In this document: positions 53,510-63,600 of the stretch, piece after piece
Layout: each line of letters opens with the position of its first letter
Position numbering within the stretch: position 1 is the first letter of the stretch
Program-made: the position numbers and the translations under genes
The notes under the pieces: model-generated
Databases searched by the model: none
The model's input: the letters and a program-made list of their open reading frames with translations, nothing else
Told to the model about the DNA's origin: nothing
DNA from: Nostoc paludosum FACHB-159
GTDB lineage: Bacteria > Cyanobacteriota > Cyanobacteriia > Cyanobacteriales > Nostocaceae
DNA length: 64,000 bases
Assembly (NCBI RefSeq): GCF_014698835.1
Contig: NZ_JACJTU010000031.1
Span: 26,094 to 90,093, forward strand
Reading direction: 5' to 3'

Positions 53510-56377
53510 CTTTCAAATAAATGAAACCCGTTCGCGGGATTGAAACATTACGAGCATTCTTTTCTCTTTCTAAGAGATTTATAGCTTTCAAATAAATGAA
53601 ACCCGTTCGCGGGATTGAAACTATCTTTATGTCCAAACTCTTCAGTCAGATCGTTGACTTTCAAATAAATGAAACCCGTTCGCGGGATTGAAACATTTCC
53701 ATGCTTGCTATTTAGAAAAGGCTTCCTTGTCTTTCAAATAAATGAAACCCGTTCGCGGGATTGAAACTGGCATCGCGGACAACATCGCCGCCAAATAAGA
53801 CTACTTTCAAATAAATGAAACCCGTTCGCGGGATTGAAACCATATAGCTTATTAGTTCAATCTGTGCCTTTATATAGAACTTTCAAATAAATGAAACCCG
53901 TTCGCGGGATTGAAACACACAGTAGACTTATTCAAGTATTTAGCTAATAACCTTTCAAATAAATGAAACCCGTTCGCGGGATTGAAACCAATACTGCGGC
54001 GAACTGCTGATATAAGGCAGCAAAACTTTCAAATAAATGAAACCCGTTCGCGGGATTGAAACCAGTCGGAAATATTGGGGCGATGCGGTTTGCTTGCTTT
54101 CAAATAAATGAAACCCGTTCGCGGGATTGAAACTTCAGTTTGCGATCGCACTGAATCCATAATTTAACTTTCAAATAAATGAAACCCGTTCGCGGGATTG
54201 AAACACTTGTGTTTCGATATTGATTAATACTCTAGTTAGCTTTCAAATAAATGAAACCCGTTCGCGGGATTGAAACTTAGATTATCTTGATGTTAACGGC
54301 TTCAAGCCTGACTTTCAAATAAATGAAACCCGTTCGCGGGATTGAAACGGTAAATGGGGAGTTTTTAACTCCCCATTTTCTTAAGCTTTCAAATAAATGA
54401 AACCCGTTCGCGGGATTGAAACTCGCTTTGGAAGTATATCAAAACCAATCTGGCTGTGCTTTCAAATAAATGAAACCCGTTCGCGGGATTGAAACTTTTT
54501 ATAAGCTCAGCTTTACTAAGTTCTAATACTTTCAAATAAATGAAACCCGTTCGCGGGATTGAAACTACTTTGACTAGCTTTTCTTCTCCTACTGTTAGCT
54601 TTCAAATAAATGAAACCCGTTCGCGGGATTGAAACTTTCCGCGCCGGGGAACTTAGCCAAGTGGCGTGGCTTTCAAATAAATGAAACCCGTTCGCGGGAT
54701 TGAAACCTTTTATTTTAGCTTTAGGCGGAAACTGTGTTTGCTTTCAAATAAATGAAACCCGTTCGCGGGATTGAAACGGGTAAATGCTACTGGTGCGATC
54801 GCCGCAGCATTGGCTTTCAAATAAATGAAACCCGTTCGCGGGATTGAAACAAGAACAAAGGGTCATATTAAACGACGCTGTTCGCTTTCAAATAAATGAA
54901 ACCCGTTCGCGGGATTGAAACCTGGAAGCTTGATTGGCTTGTTCCTAGCTTTAACTTTCAAATAAATGAAACCCGTTCGCGGGATTGAAACTACCAATCC
55001 ATCTGTGCAACTACTTAGGGGTCGGCTTTCAAATAAATGAAACCCGTTCGCGGGATTGAAACAAACAAAGAGAAGCTTCAGCATTTATTAAATACTAAAT
55101 CTTTCAAATAAATGAAACCCGTTCGCGGGATTGAAACAATGCAATGAAAATATCTATTTTTCTTACTCTCTTATCTTTCAAATAAATGAAACCCGTTCGC
55201 GGGATTGAAACTTGAGATAATTTAATATCACCTAATAGTTTTCTTACTTTCAAATAAATGAAACCCGTTCGCGGGATTGAAACCTTTGGAGTTCGTCAAT
55301 GAAAGGGAAAGCAATACTTGCTTTCAAATAAATGAAACCCGTTCGCGGGATTGAAACCACCAGCAGTAGGCTTAGTAGGTCTGTAGCAGACTACCTTTCA
55401 AATAAATGAAACCCGTTCGCGGGATTGAAACAAGAAGTTAAATCTATTGACGCTATAGAGCGCAAAGACTTTCAAATAAATGAAACCCGTTCGCGGGATT
55501 GAAACATGGTTGAACATGAGTAAAATAATCAACCGTGTAAGCTTTCAAATAAATGAAACCCGTTCGCGGGATTGAAACGTTGATTTGAGTACCAAAGCAA
55601 AAGAACTTCACCTTTCAAATAAATGAAACCCGTTCGCGGGATTGAAACTAGTAAGTTCGGTCTTGAAATACAAACAAAGGATTCTTTCAAATAAATGAAA
55701 CCCGTTCGCGGGATTGAAACATCGCTTTTAGTACTGAATATTGAATGGCGATCGCCCGCTTTCAAATAAATGAAACCCGTTCGCGGGATTGAAACTAATA
55801 TCTACCAGAAATATAGCCAGGCACACTCAGCTTTCAAATAAATGAAACCCGTTCGCGGGATTGAAACATCCAGAATGAATACGTATTCATCCAACTCCCA
55901 ACTCTTTCAAATAAATGAAACCCGTTCGCGGGATTGAAACTATTGTTTTCCAGATTCTAGTTTCATCGCTTCTAGTCTTTCAAATAAATGAAACCCGTTC
56001 GCGGGATTGAAACGGATCGACAAAATAAGAAATACACTTTGGCATCTCAGCTTTCAAATAAATGAAACCCGTTCGCGGGATTGAAACACTTGGTTTTATG
56101 TCGGATGACTGCCCCATTAATTCTTTCAAATAAATGAAACCCGTTCGCGGGATTGAAACAAACCTAGCTAGTACAAATTTACTCTACTGAAAACTTTCAA
56201 ATAAATGAAACCCGTTCGCGGGATTGAAACAAATCTCAGACGAATATCTCAAGCCCCGTGATATTGCTTTCAAATAAATGAAACCCGTTCGCGGGATTGA
56301 AACCTGGAAATATGGCGACACTCAATATTGGAATTCCCAACTTTCAAATAAATGAAACCCGTTCGCGGGATTGAAAC
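53510..56377 (+). CRISPR. CRISPR array 2, type I-D (40 repeats, 39 spacers)
   Basis: The 37-nt repeat starts CTTTCAAATAAATGAAACCC and ends GTTCGCGGGATTGAAAC; CCCG/CGGG gives a short stem-loop. Starts include 53510, 53585, 53658, 53731 ... 56194, 56267, 56341. Repeats are practically identical throughout; spacers are 32-39 nt. The final repeat is not visibly decayed. The array is co-oriented with and directly downstream of the I-D cas operon. The spacer at 53989-54025 contains the array 1 spacer 38726-38760 in full. The spacer at 54349-54385 holds a terminator-like hairpin. Confidence 0.98.
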
Positions 56378-56500
56378 TTTACAGACAACAATGGCTCCTA
56401 AATTCTTCACAAGCCTTCTAAACTGCGCTGGTTCATCAAAAATTACAGATACACGAATGCAGCGATCGCCTGGACAAAATTCACAATCAATCTTCTTGGG
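56378..56500 (-). pseudogene. Coding-like fragment cut by the end of array 2
   Basis: On the minus strand the frame reads IDCEFCPGDRCIRVSVIFDE, then PAQFRRLVKNLGAIVVCK and continues straight into the last CRISPR repeat. It overlaps the end of the RHH gene upstream, lacks a standard start (ATT is the best) and ends in repeats. Probably the 5' part of a gene coupled to the RHH gene and cut off by array growth. Confidence 0.35.
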
Positions 56501-56684
56501 AAGCTAAAGCTTGCTCTTTCGCCACAGCCTCAGCTATAACTTGCCGGAGCCATTCAGAACGGTTGGGTTTGTTACGCACATAAGTATCTAACTCGTCTGG
56601 CAACAGTACCGATATAGGTTTCGCTCCAGATTTTACTCCTACTCCTTTTGACTGAAAGCGAGTAGCAATATCATTTCTTTCCAT
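56487..56684 (-). CDS. Small ribbon-helix-helix protein, candidate antitoxin
   Basis: 65 residues. KPISVLLPDELDTYVRNKPN followed by RSEWLRQVIAEAVAKE is a ribbon-helix-helix with a conserved Asn-Arg-Ser turn. The two AT palindromes upstream (56723-56738 and 56787-56802) are likely operators. The presumed partner would be the broken frame at 56378-56500. Sole DNA-binding function is well supported; the toxin-antitoxin idea is inferred. Confidence 0.6.
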   Translation of the reverse strand: MERNDIATRFQSKGVGVKSGAKPISVLLPDELDTYVRNKPNRSEWLRQVIAEAVAKEQALASQED

Positions 56685-56722
56685 AGCAATGAGCCTTTTT
56701 ATATAAGCTTATCCTAGCAAAG

Positions 56723-56802
56723 CCCGTATATATATGGCAATAAATTAGTTATTTTAATCATAAAATATCCAGATTCTGATAATAAACCCATATATATATG
56801 GG
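56723..56802. promoter_or_regulatory. Paired palindromic operators
   Basis: CCCGTATATATATGGC (56723-56738) and CCCATATATATATGGG (56787-56802, perfect 16-bp palindrome), 64 bp apart. They lie upstream of the minus-strand RHH gene and could bind it. From 56803 to 56920 nothing else is recognised beyond GGAAC/CGG-rich short repeats. Confidence 0.5.
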
Positions 56803-56922
56803 ATAATAAAAGAGTAAGGAATAGGAACGGAGCGCCACAAAAACTCCCGGTAACGGAACCGGAACGCCCAACGTGAAATTTCAGATGTAGCGCCAAGTCC
56901 AAAACTCTTACATACACAACAG

Positions 56923-56960
56923 AAAAAGCACCCCCGACGACCAATCTAAAGGTGCTTTTT
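56923..56960. terminator. Hairpin AAAAAGCACC...GGTGCTTTTT
   Basis: AAAAAGCACC (56923-56932) pairs with GGTGCTTTTT (56951-56960). A-run and T-run on either side make it a possible two-way terminator. It lies 32 bp before the ArdA gene, so it might isolate or attenuate it. Confidence 0.55.
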
Positions 56961-56991
56961 CTGAGTTTCAATGCTAAAAGGATTCTAACAC

Positions 56992-57744
56992 ATGAATTTG
57001 TTTTCTAACACCCTAATATTTCGCTCAGAACTAGATGCTCAATTAGTAGCCGAACAAGTTGACAACTGCCACCTTGAAGGCAACCTTTTAATAGTTCCTT
57101 GCCAAGAAAAACGGGCAGTAGAGTTAGCAATTAGTTTAGCTGGTGTTGATTTACCAATAGAAGAAGGTGCAAGCTGTTTGCTTCCATTTCCCAAGCATGA
57201 GCGTGAATGTCTTGATGATGATGCACCACAGATTTATGTAGCTTGTTTATCGGCTTACAACAACGGCTTTTTACACGGGATGTGGATTGACTGTACACAA
57301 GAAGCAGATAACATTCAACAAGACATTGAATGGATGTTATCTTGGTCACCCTGCCGTAATTACGAAGCTTGTGAAGAGTGGGCAATCCATGATTTTCAAA
57401 ACTGGCATGGTATTCACATTGATGAATACGAAAGCATAGAAAAACTAGCCGAACTTGCTCAAATATTATCAGAGCATGGCGCAGCCTACGCCGCTTATTA
57501 TGAGTATGACAGTAGTGATGCTAGTGTAGAAGATTTTCAAGAACATTACTGGGGTGAGTACGAAAGTGCAGAGGATTTTGTTTATGACCAACTCGAAGAA
57601 CAGGGATTGATTAAAAACTTAGAAAATATGGGTATTCCTAGCTTCTACCTGAATTTTGAAGCAATAGCCCGTGATTGGTTTATTGACTCCTACTATTCAG
57701 TAGAGGAAAGTTACAACAAAGTCTACGTTTTTAGTCGCCACTAA
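56992..57744 (+). CDS. ardA: ArdA-like antirestriction protein
   Basis: 250 residues, strongly acidic. The ArdA core is visible: PQIYVACLSAYNNGFLHGMW, then EEWAIHDFQNWHGIHIDEYE, AYAAYYEYDSSDASVEDFQE, and GLIKNLENMGIPSFYLNFEA with ARDWFIDSYYS at the end. About 75 N-terminal residues precede the core, longer than the ~165-residue classic form. ArdA mimics B-form DNA and blocks type I restriction enzymes, helping plasmids enter new hosts. Here it lies next to a CRISPR locus, so the replicon carries both offence and defence. Start ATG follows AAGGATT. Confidence 0.8.
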   Translation: MNLFSNTLIFRSELDAQLVAEQVDNCHLEGNLLIVPCQEKRAVELAISLAGVDLPIEEGASCLLPFPKHERECLDDDAPQIYVACLSAYNNGFLHGMWIDCTQEADNIQQDIEWMLSWSPCRNYEACEEWAIHDFQNWHGIHIDEYESIEKLAELAQILSEHGAAYAAYYEYDSSDASVEDFQEHYWGEYESAEDFVYDQLEEQGLIKNLENMGIPSFYLNFEAIARDWFIDSYYSVEESYNKVYVFSRH

Positions 57745-57754
57745 TAAAATCAAT

Positions 57755-57778
57755 GGGGTAGTTGTTAACTACCCCTTT
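57755..57778 (+). terminator. Terminator after ardA
   Basis: GGGTAGTT pairs with AACTACCC around GTT and is followed by CTTTATATTT. It lies 11 bp after the ardA stop. Confidence 0.6.
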
Positions 57779-57853
57779 ATATTTAAAAACTGACCAATTG
57801 ACCAATCAATTTTGAGAAAAATTATTTGTCAGTCTTAAAAACAGCCTCATTAA

Positions 57854-58207
57854 TTAACGTTGACGACTGGATTTTTTTGGAGATGTTTGTTTGATGTAAT
57901 TACTAGGGATGACCACAGTTTCTTTATCTAACCGCAAAAGGTAGCAGTAACTTTTGGTATTGGGACAGGCGATCGCAGAAGGAAAGTTAACACCCAAAGC
58001 AAAACCCAAAGATATGTAAATTCCAAACGATCCCAGATAAAATAACCAACCTCTCCACCCTGAGCCAATCCAGCGTGCAAAGTAAATTAAATTGAGTTTA
58101 AATTGCTGCGATCGCTGACTCCTCAGTTGAGAACGTTTTTGTTCAGCCTCAATCCATTGCTGAGATTCATTAGACTTGTCCGAAAACTCCAAAGCCAAAG
58201 TGTACAA
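57854..58207 (-). CDS. Small membrane protein, possibly 5'-truncated
   Basis: 117 codons from a TTG at 58207. A single hydrophobic segment (GWLFYLGSFGIYISLGFALG) near residues 54-75 and a basic end (KKSSRQR). There is no ATG near the start, and the decayed IS5-like transposase lies immediately upstream, so the real 5' end may have been replaced by the insertion. No family recognised. Confidence 0.4.
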   Translation of the reverse strand: MYTLALEFSDKSNESQQWIEAEQKRSQLRSQRSQQFKLNLIYFARWIGSGWRGWLFYLGSFGIYISLGFALGVNFPSAIACPNTKSYCYLLRLDKETVVIPSNYIKQTSPKKSSRQR

Positions 58208-58266
58208 AGCTTTGAGACAAAACTTTGATATTTTTGCGAAAACGCAGTTATAAGGGTTTGAGATAG

Positions 58267-58552
58267 TTAGTGATTATTGCTGGCAGCTAATTTGGTAAAA
58301 CTAAACTGCCTCTTTCTATGCCTAACTAACCCACAAACTGTTAAGATAATCTGCTCGTAAGTATCAATTTTTAAGCGAAGTATTTGTGATGCTATGCGAA
58401 ATATCTTAAGCAAGCGAATCAAATGCTCGATAAATATGCGATTACTAGATCAAGCCTTATTTTCATCTTTCTGTTGCTGGTTAATTCTTTTTTTGTTTTC
58501 TTTTATGAGGGGTAGTAATATTTTTACCACCTTGGTATACCTTATCCCCTGA
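58267..58552 (-). pseudogene. IS5-like transposase C-terminal relic
   Basis: The minus strand reads SGDKVYQGGKNITTPHKRKQ, an internal stop after KDENKA, then SSNRIFIEHLIRLLKIFRIA and ends LAASNNH. This is the C-terminal part of a DDE transposase of the IS5 type (G-D-K-Y-Q-G, and the E-H catalytic helix). The N-terminus is absent and a TGA interrupts the frame, so it is dead. Confidence 0.65.
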
Positions 58553-58626
58553 AAGAAGAGATTACTCCTTGCAACAAGGAATTAAAAAATAAATTTCAAT
58601 AAGCAATTACATAAGATTAGATATTC

Positions 58627-59943
58627 TCAGTATCGCCATCGTTTTCTCAGCCACCAAACCACAAAACTAACAATGATTCCAACTATTAAACTGGCACTTA
58701 AAGGGTAGTTGCAAAAGAAGCTAACTTTACTAAAAACATCTTTACAATCTTTTGCAGTTTCTCTTACTAAAGATATGGTTGCTATTCCAGCACCAGCAAC
58801 AGCTACAAGCTCTTGGAAGTTACGCTCTCGTTCTGCTTTCTCAACTTCTATGCGACTACGAGTAGCGTTAATTGTATCTTCTAAAAGTTGCAAGCCAAGC
58901 TGCATATTTTCGATATCTTTTGTAATTTGTGCTAGATATTTTTTATTGGCTATTTCGCTAAATTTTTCTAAAAAATCTAACTGATTCTTCTGGCCTGCTT
59001 TTTCTTTAATCAAATCTAAACGTATTTGATAATTAGATAAATTAATTTCAATAATTGCTTTTTGAAAAGATAGGTTTAGTAAATCGATTGTATATTGTTG
59101 GAGAATATTATCAATATTGCTTAAAATCTGGCGAGAATTGGTAATATTCTGTTTTTCTTTCCAATAATGATTTTGATTGGTAATTCTTCTATTTTCTTCT
59201 ATTTTTTTATAATGATTGAGCAGAGATTCTTTGACTAAACGGCTTTGCTGATAAGCCCATGAAATCTTACTTCGATAACAAAATAAGCCCATCCAATCTT
59301 TATAAAATTCCGCAGCTTGTTGTGCACTTTCCCGATCAGGATAAATAGCAATAATTACATGACGTTCGTGACTGTTTAAAGCATTAGGTACTTTGTTTTG
59401 GTTGCAATTTTTAATTTCTGAACGCCATATTTCAAAAACTTTCCCATCTAAAAAAGTACCTTTTTTTGGTTGCCAAGAAGTATCTTTAAATAAAGCATAA
59501 TAGCAATCTTTGGCAATATCTTCATAATTCTGAGAGGAATTTTCTGGTAGCCAACCAGACAGCAACCAGGTTTTTCCAATTGTAGCCAGTTCTTTATTGA
59601 GTTTTTGTTCGATTTCTGTTTTTAAAATTGCAAAAGACTTAGCTGGTTGAGTCTCAGTTTGATTATTAATAGAACAATCTATTTGTAAGCCATAAGTATC
59701 ATTTAATCTAACGGGATAATAGTATCCTTCTATACTTTTATTGTTAGAAATTAAGTTAATTTGGGCGGGATGGGTAAGCTCCAAATACTCAGTTTCAATT
59801 TCAGGATCGTTGAATTGAATATTATGCGATAATTGAGCTAAAAAAGCTGCTTTACTTTTTTGTGTTTCTGCATCAGTTGTGTTTAAAGATGTTTTTAAAG
59901 CATATAAAAATAAATCGAGTGTAGGATAAATTAAATCGGTCAT
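58627..59943 (-). CDS. 438-residue unknown protein with C-terminal membrane helix
   Basis: The N-terminal ~200 residues are mixed alpha/beta with no known motif. Residues ~240-390 are coiled coil (QIRLDLIKEKAGQKN; ATRSRIEVEKAERERN). The C-terminus has a hydrophobic helix (ASLIVGIIVSFVVWWL) followed by basic RKRWRY, so a tail-anchored membrane protein. It lies 16 nt downstream of a small gene on the same strand and divergent from the caspase-nSTAND gene. It may be a membrane effector or regulator of that protein; the link is by position only. Confidence 0.5.
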   Translation of the reverse strand: MTDLIYPTLDLFLYALKTSLNTTDAETQKSKAAFLAQLSHNIQFNDPEIETEYLELTHPAQINLISNNKSIEGYYYPVRLNDTYGLQIDCSINNQTETQPAKSFAILKTEIEQKLNKELATIGKTWLLSGWLPENSSQNYEDIAKDCYYALFKDTSWQPKKGTFLDGKVFEIWRSEIKNCNQNKVPNALNSHERHVIIAIYPDRESAQQAAEFYKDWMGLFCYRSKISWAYQQSRLVKESLLNHYKKIEENRRITNQNHYWKEKQNITNSRQILSNIDNILQQYTIDLLNLSFQKAIIEINLSNYQIRLDLIKEKAGQKNQLDFLEKFSEIANKKYLAQITKDIENMQLGLQLLEDTINATRSRIEVEKAERERNFQELVAVAGAGIATISLVRETAKDCKDVFSKVSFFCNYPLSASLIVGIIVSFVVWWLRKRWRY

Positions 59944-59959
59944 AATAACATAATAAAAA

Positions 59960-60430
59960 CTAATTTGAGGGGTTGGATTGAGTTAAATATTGTTTTAACT
60001 TTCCTAAAAATATGGCTTGTTTAACTGTTTCTTCTGGTTTTTCAGAATTACCAATAATGACTACTACATTATTGAGTTGCCTTTCGTAGCCTGTAGCTTC
60101 AGAATTTGGTTTAAAACCTTTAGCTATACCTAATTTATCGCGAGTAATGAGGCTACTAATTTCTGCTTCGTTAGGTAGTAAATCATGAGGAATTTTTTCT
60201 ACATTTTTTAATTGAGATTGATAATATTTATAAAATTTATTTAATTCACCATTGGCGAAAATTATCTCTAACAAACTTTCTTCAATATGGGATTCCCATG
60301 CCCTGGGTTGAGTATCTAATTGCTTGGCTACTTCCTGTAGATTCTGTTTTTCTTGGGCGCTGAGGGAAGTGTTTAAGTCTTGCAACGCAAGGAGAAAAGC
60401 TATGATAGTCTTGTCTGTTTTTGTCGTCAT
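59960..60430 (-). CDS. 156-residue unknown protein divergent from the caspase gene
   Basis: Helical, soluble protein starting MTTKTDKTIIAFLLALQDLN. A segment YERQLNNVVVIIGNSEKPEE with a VKQAIFLGKLKQYL helix closes it. No family recognised with confidence. The 210-bp gap to the ATG at 60641 is a shared divergent promoter region, so the gene may belong to the same conflict system, perhaps as an adaptor or effector-associated small protein. Confidence 0.45.
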   Translation of the reverse strand: MTTKTDKTIIAFLLALQDLNTSLSAQEKQNLQEVAKQLDTQPRAWESHIEESLLEIIFANGELNKFYKYYQSQLKNVEKIPHDLLPNEAEISSLITRDKLGIAKGFKPNSEATGYERQLNNVVVIIGNSEKPEETVKQAIFLGKLKQYLTQSNPSN

Positions 60431-60640
60431 AGGTTTTTATTCCAAACTCACTACGGCTAGTATAAACAATAATTTAAGTGAGATGATTACAGCAGATATT
60501 TGATTTTTAATTTTGACTTTCTATTTCTAGAAAGAATAATTTATTAAGTAAAATGCTTCCAATTATACCTTGTTTATGCATAAAATCAATCTTGTCTATA
60601 GTTAATTAAAAAAGTTCTCAGGGTTAGTTAGGTAGAACAA

Positions 60641-63600
60641 ATGGCATCGGAATGGGCGGCTCAAGTTATTGGAATTAATTATTACCCAGAGTACACCAGC
60701 CTAAAGCCGCTAACAGCAGCAGCTGAAGATGCAGAAAAAGTTGCTGGACAATTAGAAAAATATGGTTATAGGCCTTTTCGCGTTCAGTGTTTACCGGGGA
60801 CTTTAAACCACAAGGGAGAAAGTAAAATCGATCGCCAAGCGGCGGTAAAGGTACAAGAATTACGAGAAGCGATCGCTAATCTTTTCAATCCTCCTCCTCC
60901 TAACCCCAGTCCAGAAACAGCCTTGTTCTTCTTTTCAGGACATGGGTGGTGCAGAACTGTGGCGGGGAAGGAAGAAGTATTTCTAGCTACAAGTGATGCC
61001 CTACCTAAGGCAGAAATTTATGGTATACCTCTAAGTTTGTTGGGAGAGCAGTTGCAAATAAGTCAGGCTAAACGAGTCATTGTTTGGCTAGATTGCTGCT
61101 ATAGTGGTGAATTGCTGAAATATATTCCCACAGACAAAGACTACTGTTTCATTACTGCAACCCGTTCCTATGAAACTGGAGTAGAAATTCCCCACACCCA
61201 AGGGTTGTTGACGCAGACTTTACTTGCAGGATTAAACCCGGAAAATGACCCAGATGGGATCATCAATAGCCATAAATTGGCAGATTTCATTATCAGCCGA
61301 ATGCCTGATACAGTTCAGCGCCCGTTAATTGCCAATTCTCCACGAGCAATTCTGCTGACAACTAAGTTTTCTCAAAAAAGCTTTCAGGATAAGTGTCCTT
61401 ATCGTTCTCTGTCGTATTTTACCGAGACTAAGGAAGATGCTGAGGTTTTTTATGGGCGCAGTGCGCTAACTGGGCAATTGATTCAACAGGTTAGAGAACA
61501 GCATCGCCTAGTTGCTGTATTAGGCGGTTCTGGTAGTGGAAAATCATCTTTGTTACGGGCTGGGTTACTCTACCAACTGAAGCTAGGACAAGAGATTCCA
61601 GGAAGCGATGCCTGGACTTATATTACTCCCTTTACGCCTAAAGAATCTCCTGTTAAAAGTTTACAAGAGGCTTTTGCACTCTCCTTGCCGAATCTTTCCC
61701 TTCCAGAGACAACAGAAAATATTGCCCATGTCATCGGCGAGAGGTTAAAAGCATTAAAGACACCAGTCATTTTGATTATCGACCAGTTTGAAGAATGCTT
61801 TACTATGTGCGATGACACTCAGCGCCAGGGATTCTTTGACTGTTTGCGGGAATTAATTGACTGCACAGATAACGTTTATATTTTCATTGGGATGCGATCG
61901 GATTTTCGGGGTAGATGGCGAGAATATCCGAAATTTGCGGGCAGAATCCATAAACCTTACATCAACGTTGAACACCTCAACCGTAAGGAAATTGAAGAAG
62001 CCATTACTAAACCGGCTAATTGGGTAGGTTTAGGCATAGAGGGAAGATTAAAACAGCAACTAATTAATGATGTTGAAGATTACCCCGGAAGTTTGCCTTT
62101 GCTGCAATATACCTTAACAGAATTGTGGCGTGAGTCAAGAAATCAAGGCGATGAGGTTCTCAGCCTCAAAATTTATGAGGATTTAGGCGGGGTTGAAGGA
62201 ACGCTACAAAAACGCGCCGATGAAGTCTTCGACAGTCTTTCACCTACACAAAAAACTGTGGCGCGGCGGATTTTTCTCGAATTGACGCAAATGGGAGAAA
62301 CCACAGATGTACGGCGGCGCGTGCGTTTACGCGAGTTGGTTAATTCCCATCATTCTTTGGAACTTTTGCAACAGGTGAGCGAGAAGTTAGCCGATAAAGA
62401 TGCACGATTAATTACAAAGACAGATGAGCCGGATTCCCAGGATGTAATTTTAGATGTTGTCCACGAAGCCTTAATCCGCCATTGGCAAATGTTGCGGGAT
62501 TGGAAAGAGGAATATAAGTTGGGTATAGCCATTGAGCGACAGATTGAAGCGGAAGCCCAAGACTGGCATAAGAATGAGAAAAAGCCAGGTTTCCTCAGAA
62601 AAGATGACAGATTATCAGTAGCAGAAGCGTATTTAGCTAGATTTTGTGATTGGCAAATGCTGAATGGGGTAGCCGAGGAGTACATTCGGGAGAGTCAAGA
62701 ATTGCGAAATCGCCTTGAGCGAGAAGAGAAAGAAAGCATAAAAATAGAAGCACAAAGGAAACAGCGAAATCAATTTGTAGTTATACTTGCTACTATATCC
62801 CTTGGATTAGCTGGATTAGCTGTTTCTCAATGGGCTAACGCGCACAAAAATGCTAAGGTCGCGCAACACCAAGGTGTAATTGCTCTGGCGCAAATCTCTG
62901 AAACTTCCCTACTGTCTAACAGGCAACTTGAGGCTACTGTTGCGGCTATACAATCAGGTAGACAACTTTTAGGTAGACCACCTCAGGAGTCAAATCTAGA
63001 ACAAGCGGCTAAGCAACTAGCTGTAGTGGCACTCAAGCGAGCTTTTTACAAAACTATCCTAGAACGAAACCGCTTGGAAAAGCATAGCTCTGCGGTCAAT
63101 AGCGTAGCATTTAGCCCCAATGGCAAGACCATTGCTTCTGCTAGTGATGACAATAGCGTCAAACTCTGGGATGCGGCTACAGGTAAACTCATCTCTACCC
63201 TCAACGGACATAGCTCTGCGGTCATTAGCGTAGCATTTAGCCCCAATGGTAAGACCATCGCTTCTGCTAGTGATGACAACAGCGTCAAACTCTGGAATGC
63301 GGCTACAGGTAAACTCATCTCCTCCCTCAACGGGCATAGCTCTGCGGCCATTAATGTAGCATTTAGCCCCGACAGCAAGACCATTGCTTCTGCTAGTGAT
63401 GACAAAACTGTCAAACTCTGGGATGCGGCTACAGGTAAAGAAATCTCCACCCTCAAAGGTCATAGCAAGGGGGTAAGAGGCGTAGCATTTAGTCCCGATG
63501 GCAAGACCATTGCTTCTGCTAGTGATGACAGAACCGTCAAACTCTGGGATGCGGCTACAGCTAAACTGATCTCCACCCTCAACGGGCATAGCTTTGCGGT

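Noticed and set aside
56714..56971. 85-codon minus-strand frame before ardA
   Set aside because: It runs through AT palindromes and a terminator-like hairpin, so it is regulatory sequence rather than a gene.
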